This document shows, one piece after another, positions 21,333-31,173 of a DNA stretch of 64,000 nucleotides (the first letter of the stretch is position 1; each line of letters starts with the position of its first letter). Where the stretch lies: positions 1 through 64,000 of the forward strand of contig NZ_LZHQ01000024.1 of the NCBI RefSeq assembly GCF_001690655.1. The letters run 5' to 3'. Both the position numbers and the translations under genes were made by a program. The DNA is from Gilliamella sp. Occ3-1. Its GTDB lineage: Bacteria > Pseudomonadota > Gammaproteobacteria > Enterobacterales > Orbaceae. A model generated the notes under the pieces. The model was not told the DNA's origin. It saw nothing but the letters and a program-made list of their open reading frames with translations, and searched no databases.

Positions 21333-22304
21333 ATGAATATATTTCAACGTGTTAAGATTGATTCATTCTTATTGATTCTAATTTGTGTTGTGATTACAGC
21401 TAGCTTTTTTCCTTGTGAAGGACAGGCTAAAACGGTTTTTGAATACCTTACAACTTTTGCTATTGGCTTGCTATTTTTTATGCATGGTGCAAAACTTTCT
21501 TTTCAAGCAATTGTCTCTGGTATTAAAAATTGGCGATTACATTTGTTAATATTTACAACTACATTTGTAATATTCCCAGTTTTAGGCATGATGATGCAGT
21601 TACTAGTGCCCACTTTTTTATCGCACGATATTTATTTAGGTTTTGTTTATCTTTGTGTTTTACCAGCAACAGTGCAGTCAGCAATAGCATTTACTTCAAT
21701 AGCTAAAGGTAATGTGGCAGCAGCTATTTGCAGTGCCTCAGCATCAACGTTATTGGGGGTGTTTATTACCCCGCTTTTAGTTGGATTGTTAATACATACT
21801 CAAACCTCGGCATCAATGAACATAATTGATGCCATTACCTCTATTATGCTGAAACTGATGTTGCCTTTTGTTGTCGGGCATTTATCTAGACGTTTTATTG
21901 GTAAATGGATAGATAAATATAAAAATATTATTTCTAAAACAGATCGTTTGTCGATTTTATTAGTGGTTTATGTCGCGTTTAGTGATGCAGTTGTTAATGG
22001 TATATGGTCGCAAGTTGGTTTTTTATCGTTGTTGAATATTATATTTTTCTCAATTATTCTGTTGGTTATAGTTTTATTTATTACCACTTATAGTGCAAGA
22101 TTTTTTGGTTTTAGCAAACAAGATGAAATCACAATTGTATTTTGTGGTTCAAAAAAGAGCCTAGCAAGTGGCATTCCAATGGCAAGTGTTATCTTCCCCA
22201 TGTCGATGATGGGTATTTTGATCCTACCTTTAATGATCTTTCATCAAATCCAATTAATGATTTGTGCTTTTTTAGCTGCTCGTTATGCTAAACGAAAAAT
22301 ATAA
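21333..22304 (+). CDS. yfeH: YfeH-like putative bile acid:Na+ symporter family protein
   Basis: A 323-residue integral membrane protein with about nine to ten hydrophobic segments. It shares the E. coli YfeH pattern throughout: LLFFMHGAKLS (about residues 45-55), GFVYLCVLPATVQSAIAFTSIAKGNVAAAICSASAS region (about 101-135) and ITIVFCGSKKSLASGIPMA (about 266-284). YfeH belongs to the SBF/BASS-like group of the bile acid:sodium symporter superfamily; its real substrate is unknown, and the name does not imply bile acids. It starts 29 bases after the rpoD terminator. There is no clear terminator before the phosphate transporter gene 70 bases downstream. Confidence 0.88.
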   Translation: MNIFQRVKIDSFLLILICVVITASFFPCEGQAKTVFEYLTTFAIGLLFFMHGAKLSFQAIVSGIKNWRLHLLIFTTTFVIFPVLGMMMQLLVPTFLSHDIYLGFVYLCVLPATVQSAIAFTSIAKGNVAAAICSASASTLLGVFITPLLVGLLIHTQTSASMNIIDAITSIMLKLMLPFVVGHLSRRFIGKWIDKYKNIISKTDRLSILLVVYVAFSDAVVNGIWSQVGFLSLLNIIFFSIILLVIVLFITTYSARFFGFSKQDEITIVFCGSKKSLASGIPMASVIFPMSMMGILILPLMIFHQIQLMICAFLAARYAKRKI

Positions 22305-22373
22305 AAATTGTTTTGCTCATTAGCTTATTCTCAAGGATAATAGTGGCGCTAATTAACAACAGAAAGATATATT

Positions 22374-23888
22374 ATGTTTCATCTATTTGCTGATTTAGAA
22401 TTTTCAACCATTATATTATTAGTCTTAGCTTTACTTTTTGTACTCTTTTATGAGGCTATTAATGGATTTCATGATACTGCTAATGCTGTTGCCACTGTTA
22501 TTTATACAAGGGCATTGAAAGAACAGCTTGCCGTTTTTATGGCCGGAGTATTTAATTTCTTTGGCGTACTACTTGGTGGGCTTAGTGTGGCTTATGCCAT
22601 TGTGCATTTGTTACCAACTGATTTATTACTTAATGTAAGCTCTACTCATGGGCTTGCTATGGTATTTTCTATTTTATTTGCAGCAATCATTTGGAATTTA
22701 GGTACTTGGTTTGTTGGTATTCCTGCATCAAGTTCACATACTTTAATTGGTTCTATTATTGGCGTAGCACTTGCAAATGCATTGGTTATGGATACATCAA
22801 TTATTGATGCGCTTAATATTCCTAAGATGATTCAAATCTTTTTATCCTTGATTGTTTCACCAATAGTTGGTCTTGTTATTGCTGGGTTAATGATTTTTTG
22901 TCTGCGTAAGTATTGGACACGTAGAGGGCAAAGTAAAAAGAGTAGTAAAAAAAGAGAACGCATCTTTATGACTCCAGAGCAGCGAGAAAAACTTTATGGT
23001 AAGAAAAAGCCACCTTTTTGGATCCGAATAATGCTTATTATTTCTGCTGCAGGTGTGAGTTTTTCTCATGGTGCTAATGATGGACAAAAAGGTATTGGTT
23101 TATTAATGTTAGTATTGATGGGTATCGCTCCTGCTGGCTTTATTGTTAATATGAATGCGTCTACCTATGATATTACTAACACTCGTAATGCTATTGATAA
23201 TATTCAGGAGTACTTTGTTACTCACAATGATGATCTAACTACGATAATAGGTAAACAACCAGCATTAGACACAAGTATTCCAGAAGGCGATTTGAATAAG
23301 TATCATTGTGATTATTCACATTCATTTATCACACTTGGTATTGCTCATAATTTATTTAATAAAATTAATAATTATGAATCACTCACAGTTGAACAACGTT
23401 CACAAGCTAGACGCATATTATTATGTTTATCGGATACTGTTTCGCATGTTGCTAAACAAGCTAATGTGACAGCAGAGGAAAAACAATATCTGAAATCTTT
23501 GAATAACGATTTACTTAAAACTGTTGAATATGCGCCGATTTGGATCATTATTTCGGTAGCTTCAGCGCTAGCAATTGGAACAATGATAGGATGGCGTCGT
23601 GTAGCTATTACTATTGGTGAAAAAATCGGTAAAAAAGGAATGACTTACGCACAGGGTGTGTCGGCACAAATCACTACGGCTTTATCAATTGGGATTGCAA
23701 GTTATACTGGTATGCCTGTTTCAACAACTCAAGTTCTTTCTTCATCTGTGGCAGGTACAATGATTGTTGATGGTGGTGGCGTTCAAAGTAAGACCATTAA
23801 AAATATTGCATTAACTTGGATTTTAACACTTCCAATTTCAATTTTGTTATCTGGGTCACTTTTTTGGCTTGCTCAAAAATTGATTTAG
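22374..23888 (+). CDS. pitA: Low-affinity inorganic phosphate transporter (Pit family)
   Basis: A metal-phosphate:proton symporter of the inner membrane. The 504-residue protein has about ten membrane segments and the two inverted Pit signatures: [21 protein letters not shown] near the N terminus and [20 protein letters not shown] in the second half (about residues 223-242). [16 protein letters not shown] and [17 protein letters not shown] are the paired phosphate-site repeats. A long hydrophilic loop (about residues 180-330) splits the halves as in E. coli PitA. pitA and pitB cannot be told apart from sequence alone. uspA follows after 65 bases without an obvious terminator, the same pit-usp adjacency seen in enterics. 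Confidence 0.94.
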   Translation: MFHLFADLEFSTIILLVLALLFVLFYEAINGFHDTANAVATVIYTRALKEQLAVFMAGVFNFFGVLLGGLSVAYAIVHLLPTDLLLNVSSTHGLAMVFSILFAAIIWNLGTWFVGIPASSSHTLIGSIIGVALANALVMDTSIIDALNIPKMIQIFLSLIVSPIVGLVIAGLMIFCLRKYWTRRGQSKKSSKKRERIFMTPEQREKLYGKKKPPFWIRIMLIISAAGVSFSHGANDGQKGIGLLMLVLMGIAPAGFIVNMNASTYDITNTRNAIDNIQEYFVTHNDDLTTIIGKQPALDTSIPEGDLNKYHCDYSHSFITLGIAHNLFNKINNYESLTVEQRSQARRILLCLSDTVSHVAKQANVTAEEKQYLKSLNNDLLKTVEYAPIWIIISVASALAIGTMIGWRRVAITIGEKIGKKGMTYAQGVSAQITTALSIGIASYTGMPVSTTQVLSSSVAGTMIVDGGGVQSKTIKNIALTWILTLPISILLSGSLFWLAQKLI

Positions 23889-23953
23889 TAGTAAAAAGAG
23901 AGTATCAATTTTGTAGTTTTATCTGACCGTTAAATTGGAAGGAGTAATGTATC

Positions 23954-24406
23954 ATGGCTTATAAACACATATTAGTTGCAGTAGATTTATCACCTGAAAG
24001 TGAAGTTCTTGTCGAAAAAGCAGTTTCTATGGCTAGGCCATATAATGCTCAAATATCTTTGATTCATGTTGGTATTAATTATTCTGATCTTTATACTGGT
24101 TTAGTTGATATTAATATGAATGATATGAAAGACCGAATTACTGAAGATGCGCATATTGCATTAAATAAACTTGCCAATGATGCGGGATATCCTATAGCTC
24201 ATACTCTTTCTGGGAATGGTGAATTTGACCAAGTATTAATCGAAGCAATTCATGAATATGGCGCTGATCTTGTCGTGTGTGGTCATCATCAGGACTTTTG
24301 GAGTAAGTTAATGTCTTCTGCTCGTCAACTTATCAATAATACACATATTGATACATTAATTGTTCCGCTAAAAGATGAAGAACCAGCGAAAGAACCTGCT
24401 AAATGA
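23954..24406 (+). CDS. uspA: Universal stress protein A
   Basis: A small cytoplasmic stress protein with the Usp alpha/beta fold. The 150-residue product starts [20 protein letters not shown] and contains [20 protein letters not shown] (about residues 110-129), almost the same as E. coli UspA. Like UspA, it lacks the ATP-binding G2xG9xG(S/T) pattern of the UspFG class. The C-terminal tail after VPLKDEE is an odd repeat of proline/alanine/lysine (PAKEPAK). Its start is preceded by AAGGAG. It shares a direction and a short gap with the phosphate transporter. Confidence 0.95.
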   Translation: MAYKHILVAVDLSPESEVLVEKAVSMARPYNAQISLIHVGINYSDLYTGLVDINMNDMKDRITEDAHIALNKLANDAGYPIAHTLSGNGEFDQVLIEAIHEYGADLVVCGHHQDFWSKLMSSARQLINNTHIDTLIVPLKDEEPAKEPAK

Positions 24407-24419
24407 AGTATTAAATATC

Positions 24420-24447
24420 AACCCGTTTAATTAGCGAGTTTTTTTTA
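24420..24447 (+). terminator. Weak terminator after uspA
   Basis: An imperfect 6-bp stem with one C-A mismatch (AACCCG paired with CGAGTT) and a 9-base loop is followed by eight T residues. The T-run is convincing; the stem is poor. Confidence 0.4.
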
Positions 24448-24588
24448 TAGATATTAGATAGTTTTTTGTAAAAACTTTCAGGTAACTATGTGTTTCAGTA
24501 TATTTTTATGTACTACTTTTTGTTTATGCATATAGTCGTTTATCGAAATATACTCCAATTTTAACTTAGTTTAATAAGGGGATTTAAT

Positions 24589-25344
24589 GTGAATATAGCT
24601 TTGGTTACTGGCGCATCTTCTGGATTTGGGCAAGCTATTTGCCGTAAGCTTATAGCAGATGGTTATAAAGTTGTAGGCGTAGCTAGACGTGCAGATAAAC
24701 TGCAAAACATTGCAGATGAATTAGGTGCTAATTTCCTTTCATTACCATTAGATATAACTAAAAAAGATGCAGTAAATACTATTTTATTGCAATTACCAAA
24801 TGAATTTAAGCCCATAGATATTTTAATAAATAATGCAGGTCTAGCATTAGGTTTAGAACCTGCTTATGAAGCAGATTATAACGATTGGGAAACAATGATT
24901 GAAACTAACATTATTGGGCTAGTAAAACTAACTCGACAAATTTTACCAGAAATGGTTGAGCGCAATTTTGGTTATATTATTAATCTTGGATCTGTGGCTG
25001 GTACTTATGCTTATAAAGGCGGAAATGTTTATGGTGCATCTAAAGCTTTTGTTAAACAATTTAGCGCTAATTTGCGTACCGATTTATTAGGAAAAAAGGT
25101 TAGAGTTACTAATATTGAACCGGGATTATGTGGTGGTACAGAGTTTTCAAATGTTCGCTTTCATGGCGATAACCAGAAAGCCGCACAGGTTTATCAAGGT
25201 GTTGAATTTATTACTCCCGAAGATATAGCTAATACTGTGTCTTGGTTAATTAATACACCAAATCATTTTAATGTTAACTCAATTGAAATAATGCCTGTTG
25301 CACAAGCATCGGCAGGATTGTCTGTTTGTAAAGAGGCTAAATAA
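24589..25344 (+). CDS. ydfG: YdfG-type short-chain dehydrogenase (3-hydroxy acid / malonic semialdehyde)
   Basis: An NADP-dependent SDR oxidoreductase. In E. coli, YdfG acts on serine, L-allo-threonine, 3-hydroxypropionate and malonic semialdehyde. The 251-residue product has the Rossmann motif VTGASSGFGQ (about residues 6-15), the NNAG motif in ILINNAGLALG and the catalytic Ser and YxxxK in NLGSVAGTYAYKGGNVYGASKAF. The C-terminal IEPGLCGGTEFSNVRFHGD matches YdfG closely. It begins with GTG (AATAAGGGG upstream). The 180-base gap before it holds the uspA terminator and probably its promoter. Confidence 0.93.
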   Translation: MNIALVTGASSGFGQAICRKLIADGYKVVGVARRADKLQNIADELGANFLSLPLDITKKDAVNTILLQLPNEFKPIDILINNAGLALGLEPAYEADYNDWETMIETNIIGLVKLTRQILPEMVERNFGYIINLGSVAGTYAYKGGNVYGASKAFVKQFSANLRTDLLGKKVRVTNIEPGLCGGTEFSNVRFHGDNQKAAQVYQGVEFITPEDIANTVSWLINTPNHFNVNSIEIMPVAQASAGLSVCKEAK

Positions 25345-25482
25345 TATAACTTTCATTATTAAGTTTTTTTGCTGATTTTTAGCGAAAATTAAAAAAATTT
25401 GTTTGGCAAACAAAATAGACTTGCACTTATGCTAATGGGTTGTTATTCTTTCCTCATGTGATTTTGATTGAGGTTTATGGCA

Positions 25483-25812
25483 ATGACATTTTCTGAAGTA
25501 ACGAAAACATTTGCGACAAGTTTGCCTGGTACTGATAGTTATGTAAAGTTAAGAAAGGCAATGAGAGCATTAATTCAAGAAGATCCAAAAAATGCATCGG
25601 TTTATTTTTTGATTTTTGGATTTGCTCGTACATATGTTATGTTATATGAAGATCAAGAAGTATTGCCGCAATTTGCCGAAGATAATCAAAAGCTAATGTT
25701 ATCGTATCTTAATATTTTAGATGAGGCATTAAAAAAACAAGATGAAAAGTGCATATATCAAGCATTGAATAAAGTTGTTAATGAATACGAAAATAGCAAA
25801 AAGTTTTTTTAA
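25483..25812 (+). CDS. Hypothetical protein upstream of thr operon
   Basis: A protein of 109 residues that I do not recognise. It is predicted to be soluble and largely helical, with a central hydrophobic segment VYFLIFGFARTYVMLY (about residues 40-55) and a lysine-rich C terminus. The frame is open from TTG 25468. GAGG at 25470-25473 is best spaced (9 bases) for ATG 25483; ATG 25477 is too close. It has its own terminator and stands just before the thr leader. I see no partner and no motif from which to infer function. Confidence 0.7.
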   Translation: MTFSEVTKTFATSLPGTDSYVKLRKAMRALIQEDPKNASVYFLIFGFARTYVMLYEDQEVLPQFAEDNQKLMLSYLNILDEALKKQDEKCIYQALNKVVNEYENSKKFF

Positions 25813-25817
25813 AATTA

Positions 25818-25855
25818 CAGCCTGACATGAAAATGTCGGGCTGTTTTGTTTTTAG
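25818..25855 (+). terminator. Terminator before the thr leader
   Basis: An 11-bp stem with one G-U pair (25818-25828 with 25833-25843), GAAA loop, then TTTTGTTTTT. It closes the unknown gene at 25483-25812 and leaves only about 30 bases before the thr leader peptide, so the thr promoter must be within or upstream of it. Confidence 0.9.
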
Positions 25856-25883
25856 TTTAATTAAATATTTCTTAGGAAAAATC

Positions 25884-25955
25884 ATGATAATTTTAGTTAG
25901 TATGACAGGAATTATTAGCACCTTAGGTACTATTATGCGATCTAGGGCGGGTTGA
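25884..25955 (+). CDS. thrL: thr operon leader peptide
   Basis: A 23-codon reading frame that starts at ATG behind AGGA (6-base spacing) and ends at TGA. Five isoleucine and three threonine codons make up about a third of it, including clusters ATT ATT AGC ACC and ACT ATT ATG. It ends in Ala-Gly, like the E. coli ThrL peptide, though the rest is not similar. Its last codons form the 5' arm of the antiterminator described next. It lies about 200 bases before thrA, and ribosome stalling at the Thr/Ile codons is the inferred sensor. Confidence 0.82.
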   Translation: MIILVSMTGIISTLGTIMRSRAG

Positions 25956-26002
25956 TTTTTCCAATAAATATTAAAAAACCCGCCCCTTAAAGGCGGGTTT
26001 TT
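25945..26002 (+). promoter_or_regulatory. Transcription attenuator of thrABC
   Basis: Three segments compete. Segment A (25945-25953, GGGCGGGTT) lies in the last codons of the leader peptide. Segment B (25977-25985) is its perfect 9-base complement. Segment C (25992-26002) pairs with B over 11 bases (25974-25984) and ends in five T residues, forming an intrinsic terminator. A:B and B:C are mutually exclusive. A ribosome that finishes the leader covers A, B:C forms and transcription stops. A ribosome stalled at the Thr/Ile codons leaves A free, A:B forms and thrABC is read. The pairing is seen directly; the regulatory reading is inferred from thr attenuation in E. coli. Confidence 0.85.
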
Positions 26003-26159
26003 ATTTTGCATGGAACTAAAGTAGTTAATCTGTGCAAAAAAATTAAAAATAGAATTAGCATGATAAGACTACAAGATTTTTGATACCTATAAATAAGTTC
26101 TAAAAACTATAATTATAGATAGTAATGGGCATAAACTAAGATAATAAGTAAGGTGTGAT

Positions 26160-28616
26160 ATGAAAGTTTTAAAATTTGGAGGAACATCTGTTGCTAACGC
26201 AGAACGCTTTTTGCGAGTTGCAGAAATTATTGAAAATAATGCTAAACAAGAGCAAACCGCCACTGTTTTATCGGCACCTGCTAAAATTACCAACTATTTA
26301 GTAGCCATGGTTGAAAAAACGGTTGCTGGGCAAGATATCAAAAGTAACATTTATGATGCTGAAAAGATATTTGCAGATCTATTAACAGGTCTTGCAAAAG
26401 CTCACCCTAATTTTGCTTATGAAGCGATGAAGCATTTTGCTCTTAATGAATTAAAGCATGTTAAGCAATTACTTGAAGGTATCCGTTTACTCGGTCAATG
26501 TCCTGATAGTATCAATGCATCAATTATTTGTCGTGGAGAAAAGCTATCAATTGCTATTATGCAAGAACTTCTCAAAGCAAGAGGCCATACGATCACGGTA
26601 ATAGATCCTGTTGCTATGCTTATTGCAGAAGGTGATTATTTAGAATCGACTGTTAATATACCTGAATCGACTCATCGAATTGCTGAAATGCACATTCCAC
26701 AAGACAATTTTATTCTAATGCCAGGTTTTACCGCCGGTAATGAAAAAGGTGAATTAGTTGTGCTTGGACGAAATGGTTCTGATTATTCTGCAGCCGTATT
26801 AGCAGCTTGTTTAAGAGCAAATAGCTGTGAAATATGGACCGATGTTGATGGAGTTTATACTTGTGATCCCCGTATTGTACCAGATGCCAAATTACTAAAA
26901 ACAATGTCTTATCAAGAGGCGATGGAACTTTCATATTTTGGAGCAAAAGTGCTTCATCCAAGAACTATTTTACCTATTGCCCAATTTCAGATTCCTTGTT
27001 TAATCAAAAATACAAATAATCCTGATGCGCCAGGCACATTAATTGGTGCTAATATTGTTGACTCAACCACACCTGTGAAAGGTATTACCAATTTAAATAA
27101 CATGGCAATGATCAATGTTTCAGGTCCTGGATTAAAAGGTATGGTTGGTATGTCGGCACGTGTTTTTTCTGCGATGTCTTATGCTGGCATTTCAGTTGTA
27201 CTTATTACTCAATCATCATCTGAATACAGCATTAGTTTTTGTGTGCCACAAACAGAACTTTATCGTGCAGAAGAAGCTTTAAGTGATGAATTTTTCTTAG
27301 AATTAAAAGATGGATTACTTGAACCGATCGAGGTGATTGAAAGGCTTGCTATTATCTCTGTAGTAGGTGATGGCATGCGTACCTTACGTGGTTTATCAGC
27401 TAATTTCTTTACAGCATTAGCCAGAGCTAATATTAATATTGTTGCTATAGCACAAGGTTCATCTGAACGCTCAATTTCAGTTGTAGTTGATAATGATGTT
27501 GCTGTAATGGGCGTTCGTGTTGCGCATCAGATGTTATTTGGTACTGATAAAATGCTTGATGTCTTTGTTATTGGTGTTGGTGGGGTTGGTGGTGCGCTTG
27601 TCGACCAAATCGGACGTCAACAGAAATGGCTTAAAAACAAACAGATTGATTTGCGAGTATGTGGTTTGTTTAATTCTAAACACAGCATAACCAATAGAGA
27701 CGGTATTGATCTTAGTAATTGGCGTGATCAAATCAAACAGAGTGATACTAAATATTCATTAGATAGTATTATTGAGTTTGCCAAATCTAATCGATTACTT
27801 AATCCGATTCTCGTTGATTGTACTTCTAGTAGCGAAGTATCTGACAAATACGCTGATTTTTTAGCTAATGGCTTTCACGTCGTTACACCAAATAAAAAAG
27901 CAAATACTAGCTCAATGGCCTACTATTTACGCTTACGCCAAGAAGCTGCAAAAAGTAAGCGTAAATTCCAATATGATACCAATGTAGGGGCTGGGTTACC
28001 GGTAATTGAAAATCTTCAAAATCTACTTAATGCAGGTGATGAGTTAATCAAGTTTTCGGGAATTCTATCTGGATCGCTTTCTTTTATATTTGGTAAACTT
28101 GACGAAGGCATGTCACTATCTGAAGCAACTAAATTGGCTAAAGAGAAAGGTTTTACTGAACCTGATCCTCGAGACGATCTATCTGGAACCGATGTAGCTA
28201 GAAAGTTACTTATTTTAGCTAGAGAATCAGGTTTACAATTAGAATTGGATCAAATCAATGTCGAGTCCGTATTACCTCTTGAATATGCACAAGGTAGCAT
28301 TGATGATTTCATGGCTAAATTACCGCAGTTAGATGCACAGTTTAAAGCAAAATCTGAACAAGCAGCAAAAGAAGGTAAAGTTCTACGTTATGTGGGTAGC
28401 ATAGAAAACCATCAATGCAGTGTTAGAATTGAAGCTGTCGATAGCGAAGATCCTCTTTATAAAGTCAAAAATGGCGAAAATGCCTTAGCTTTTTATACTC
28501 GTTATTATCAACCTATTCCTCTTGTATTACGTGGTTATGGTGCTGGTAATGATGTTACTGCAGCAGGTGTTTTTGCTGATATTTTACGTACAACATCAGG
28601 TAAAATTGGAGGTTAA
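26160..28616 (+). CDS. thrA: Bifunctional aspartokinase I / homoserine dehydrogenase I
   Basis: Catalyses the first and third steps from aspartate to threonine. The 818-residue protein has an N-terminal aspartate kinase domain beginning [18 protein letters not shown], with [16 protein letters not shown] (about residues 203-218). Two ACT regulatory domains follow in the middle (about 310-460), the site of threonine feedback. The C-terminal homoserine dehydrogenase starts at [14 protein letters not shown] (about 465) and contains [19 protein letters not shown]. It is the first structural gene after the attenuator. The thrB start follows directly on its TAA stop. Confidence 0.97.
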   Translation: MKVLKFGGTSVANAERFLRVAEIIENNAKQEQTATVLSAPAKITNYLVAMVEKTVAGQDIKSNIYDAEKIFADLLTGLAKAHPNFAYEAMKHFALNELKHVKQLLEGIRLLGQCPDSINASIICRGEKLSIAIMQELLKARGHTITVIDPVAMLIAEGDYLESTVNIPESTHRIAEMHIPQDNFILMPGFTAGNEKGELVVLGRNGSDYSAAVLAACLRANSCEIWTDVDGVYTCDPRIVPDAKLLKTMSYQEAMELSYFGAKVLHPRTILPIAQFQIPCLIKNTNNPDAPGTLIGANIVDSTTPVKGITNLNNMAMINVSGPGLKGMVGMSARVFSAMSYAGISVVLITQSSSEYSISFCVPQTELYRAEEALSDEFFLELKDGLLEPIEVIERLAIISVVGDGMRTLRGLSANFFTALARANINIVAIAQGSSERSISVVVDNDVAVMGVRVAHQMLFGTDKMLDVFVIGVGGVGGALVDQIGRQQKWLKNKQIDLRVCGLFNSKHSITNRDGIDLSNWRDQIKQSDTKYSLDSIIEFAKSNRLLNPILVDCTSSSEVSDKYADFLANGFHVVTPNKKANTSSMAYYLRLRQEAAKSKRKFQYDTNVGAGLPVIENLQNLLNAGDELIKFSGILSGSLSFIFGKLDEGMSLSEATKLAKEKGFTEPDPRDDLSGTDVARKLLILARESGLQLELDQINVESVLPLEYAQGSIDDFMAKLPQLDAQFKAKSEQAAKEGKVLRYVGSIENHQCSVRIEAVDSEDPLYKVKNGENALAFYTRYYQPIPLVLRGYGAGNDVTAAGVFADILRTTSGKIGG

Positions 28617-29555
28617 ATGAGTCATAAATCTTTAACTGTTTATGCGCCTGCATCAATGGCTAATATTAGTGTTGGTTTTGATATATTGGGCGCAGCAATT
28701 AGCCCGATTAGTGGTGCTATGCTTGGCGACTGTATTACAGTTAAATCTGCTAACGAATTTTCCCTTACTAGCAAAGGTCAATTTGTCAAAAAGCTACCAC
28801 GTGATCCAAAATGTAATATTGTATTTCAATGTTGGCAGCGATTTTGTCAAGCAATGGGTAAAACTTTACCTGTTAGTATGACTCTTGAAAAAAATATGCC
28901 AATTGGCTCTGGTTTAGGTTCAAGTGCGTGCTCAGTAGTTGGTGCATTGGTTGCATTAAATGAGTTTTTTGATAAACCTTTTAATGAATTTGAAATGTTA
29001 TCCATGATGGGAGAACTTGAAGGTCGTATTTCGGGCAGTGTGCATTATGATAATGTTGTGCCATGCTATTTAGGTGGGATGCAACTTATTCTTAATGAGA
29101 TGGGTATTATTAGTGAGTCGATTCCGCATTTTGATGATTGGTATTGGGTGATGGCTTATCCAGGTATAAAGGTATCAACGGCTGAAGCACGTGCAATTTT
29201 ACCTGCTCAATATCAAAGGTCTGATTGTGTAGCACATGGTCGCTATGTGGGGGGATTTTTGCATGCTTGTTATACCAAACAACCTAAGCTAGCTGCCACA
29301 ATGCTTTTTGATAATATTGCTGAGCCTTATCGTAAACAATTATTACCTAATTTTGATGAAACTCAAAAACGGGTTAAGCAACTTGGTGCTTTGTCATCGG
29401 GTATTTCAGGTTCAGGGCCAACAATGTTTGTGATTGCAGATAAACTTGAAACAGCTCAGCAAATTGAATTATTACTTAAAAAATATTATTTGCAAAATGA
29501 TGAAGGTTTTACTCATATTTGTAAAATTGATACTCAAGGAACAAGAGTTATTTAA
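28617..29555 (+). CDS. thrB: Homoserine kinase
   Basis: Phosphorylates L-homoserine to O-phosphohomoserine. The 312-residue GHMP kinase has [17 protein letters not shown] at the N terminus and the ATP-binding [18 protein letters not shown] loop (about residues 90-107), plus the C-terminal [10 protein letters not shown] motif. The start abuts the thrA stop (TAA ATG) and the ribosome binding site GGAGG lies inside the last thrA codons, so the two are coupled. Length matches E. coli ThrB (310). Confidence 0.97.
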   Translation: MSHKSLTVYAPASMANISVGFDILGAAISPISGAMLGDCITVKSANEFSLTSKGQFVKKLPRDPKCNIVFQCWQRFCQAMGKTLPVSMTLEKNMPIGSGLGSSACSVVGALVALNEFFDKPFNEFEMLSMMGELEGRISGSVHYDNVVPCYLGGMQLILNEMGIISESIPHFDDWYWVMAYPGIKVSTAEARAILPAQYQRSDCVAHGRYVGGFLHACYTKQPKLAATMLFDNIAEPYRKQLLPNFDETQKRVKQLGALSSGISGSGPTMFVIADKLETAQQIELLLKKYYLQNDEGFTHICKIDTQGTRVI

Positions 29556-29591
29556 TGTTTACTATAAAAAGTAGAGTTAAATATAACAAAA

Positions 29592-29669
29592 ATGCCAATT
29601 ATTATTGAACAAGTTGATATTACGAAGAGTGAAATATTACAGCATAAAGATAACCGGAAAATATTATGA
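29592..29669 (+). CDS. Possible 25-codon ORF overlapping the thrC start
   Basis: An ATG at 29592 opens a 25-residue frame that ends at TGA 29667-29669, overlapping the thrC ATG (ATGA). It starts MPIII and is polar afterwards. There is no good ribosome binding site before it (AAATATAACAAAA). It fills most of the 110-base thrB-thrC gap, which is unusual because these genes are nearly adjacent in E. coli. It may couple thrC translation or may be chance. Confidence 0.3.
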   Translation: MPIIIEQVDITKSEILQHKDNRKIL

Positions 29670-30955
29670 AATTATATAACTTAAAAGATCATTCCCAGCA
29701 AGTTAGCTTTGCACAAGCAGTTCAACAAGGATTAGGAAGAGGACAAGGTTTATTCTTTCCTCAACAATTAACTAAATTTTCATCATCCGAAATTGAGTCG
29801 TTATTAAAACTTGATTTCATTACACGAAGTGCCAAGATCTTATCTGCTTTTATTGGTGATGAGATTAGCTGTGATGATATGCATAGACTTGTTAAAAATG
29901 CATTTCAATTCCCTGCTCCAGTAACTTCTGTGGAAGCAGATATTGGTTCATTAGAACTATATCATGGACCAACATTAGCATTTAAAGATTTTGGTGGACG
30001 CTTTATGGCGCAAGCTTTAGTGCAAGTTGCTGCTGACAAAAAAATTACTATTTTGACTGCTACTTCTGGCGATACTGGTGCAGCTGTTGCTCATGCGTTT
30101 TATCATTTACCAAATATTCGCGTCGTGATTTTATACCCAGAAGGTAAAATTAGTCCATTACAAGAAAAGTTATTTTGTACTTTAGGTGATAATATACATA
30201 CAATTGCTATTCAAAGTGACTTTGATGCGTGTCAAGCCTTAGTAAAAAAAGCATTTGATGATGAAGATTTGAAAAAAACAATAGGTTTAAACTCCGCTAA
30301 CTCAATTAATATTAGCCGATTATTAGCACAAATCTGTTACTATTTTGAAGCTTTTGCACAACTCACATCAACCCAACGTGAACAGCTGGTTATTTCTGTG
30401 CCGAGTGGCAATTTTGGTGACTTAACAGCAGGTCTACTTGCGAAAACAATGGGATTACCTATTAAACGCTTTATTGCCGCAACGAATGCCAATGATACAG
30501 TACCTCGTTATTTAGAAACCGGTAAATGGGAACCTCACACAACCATTGCAACATTATCAAATGCAATGGATGTAAGCCAACCAAATAACTGGCCACGTAT
30601 CGAAGAGATTTATAAGCGTGAGGGATGGGATCTTAAATCACTCGGTCATGCTACTGTTTCGGATGAAGTTGCTAAGCAAACTGTTTGTGAACTTGATCAA
30701 AAAGGTTACTTATCTGAACCTCATGGTGCAATTGCTTATCGAGCACTGCGTGATCAGTTACAAGAGGGTGAATATGGACTATTTTTAGGTACGGCACATC
30801 CTGCTAAATTTAAAGAAGTGGTTGAAGATATTTTAGGTAAATCAGTTCCATTGCCTAAAAAGTTAGCAGAGCGAGCTGATATGACGTTACTTTCTCATTG
30901 TATGCCTGATGATTTTGCTAAATTAAGAGATTTTCTCATTAAATTAAATTGGTAA
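29666..30955 (+). CDS. thrC: Threonine synthase
   Basis: A PLP enzyme that converts O-phosphohomoserine to threonine. The 429-residue product matches the enteric length and starts MKLYNLKDHSQQVSFAQAVQ. The PLP lysine lies in GPTLAFKDFGGRFMAQ (about residues 96-111). The phosphate-binding loop TATSGDTGAAVAHAF follows (about 130-144), and SVPSGNFGDLTAG is in the middle. It is the last gene of thrABC, separated from thrB by 110 bases that contain a small overlapping ORF. CCGGA upstream of the ATG can serve as its ribosome binding site. Confidence 0.97.
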   Translation: MKLYNLKDHSQQVSFAQAVQQGLGRGQGLFFPQQLTKFSSSEIESLLKLDFITRSAKILSAFIGDEISCDDMHRLVKNAFQFPAPVTSVEADIGSLELYHGPTLAFKDFGGRFMAQALVQVAADKKITILTATSGDTGAAVAHAFYHLPNIRVVILYPEGKISPLQEKLFCTLGDNIHTIAIQSDFDACQALVKKAFDDEDLKKTIGLNSANSINISRLLAQICYYFEAFAQLTSTQREQLVISVPSGNFGDLTAGLLAKTMGLPIKRFIAATNANDTVPRYLETGKWEPHTTIATLSNAMDVSQPNNWPRIEEIYKREGWDLKSLGHATVSDEVAKQTVCELDQKGYLSEPHGAIAYRALRDQLQEGEYGLFLGTAHPAKFKEVVEDILGKSVPLPKKLAERADMTLLSHCMPDDFAKLRDFLIKLNW

Positions 30956-30964
30956 GTGTTTTAT

Positions 30965-30989
30965 GCCACCAAATAGGTGGCTGATTTTT
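30965..30989 (+). terminator. Terminator of thrABC
   Basis: A 6-bp stem (GCCACC 30965-30970 with GGTGGC 30976-30981), AAATA loop, then TGATTTTT. It is short but GC-rich and sits 10 bases after the thrC stop. The remaining 180 bases up to nrdR carry no gene. Confidence 0.7.
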
Positions 30990-31173
30990 GAATGTTTAGT
31001 GAATATTCATCATCATATATTTTAATACTATCGATGATAAAACTAACATTTAAGGTAAATAAACCATACCTCTTTTTCTAGTATAGTGATTAACGTTACA
31101 ACAATTAGACCCTTGTTTAAATCAAAATTTTCAGATATTGTAATAATTATTTTGTTGCCGTAAGGATACATTT

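Noticed and set aside
25778-26293. Reverse-strand open frames over the thr leader region and the thrA start
   Set aside because: They overlap the attenuator and thrA, whose reading is well supported, and they lack start signals.
29592-29669. 4-oxalocrotonate tautomerase fragment (MPIII start)
   Set aside because: Only the first few residues resemble the family; the rest does not, and the ORF is too short.
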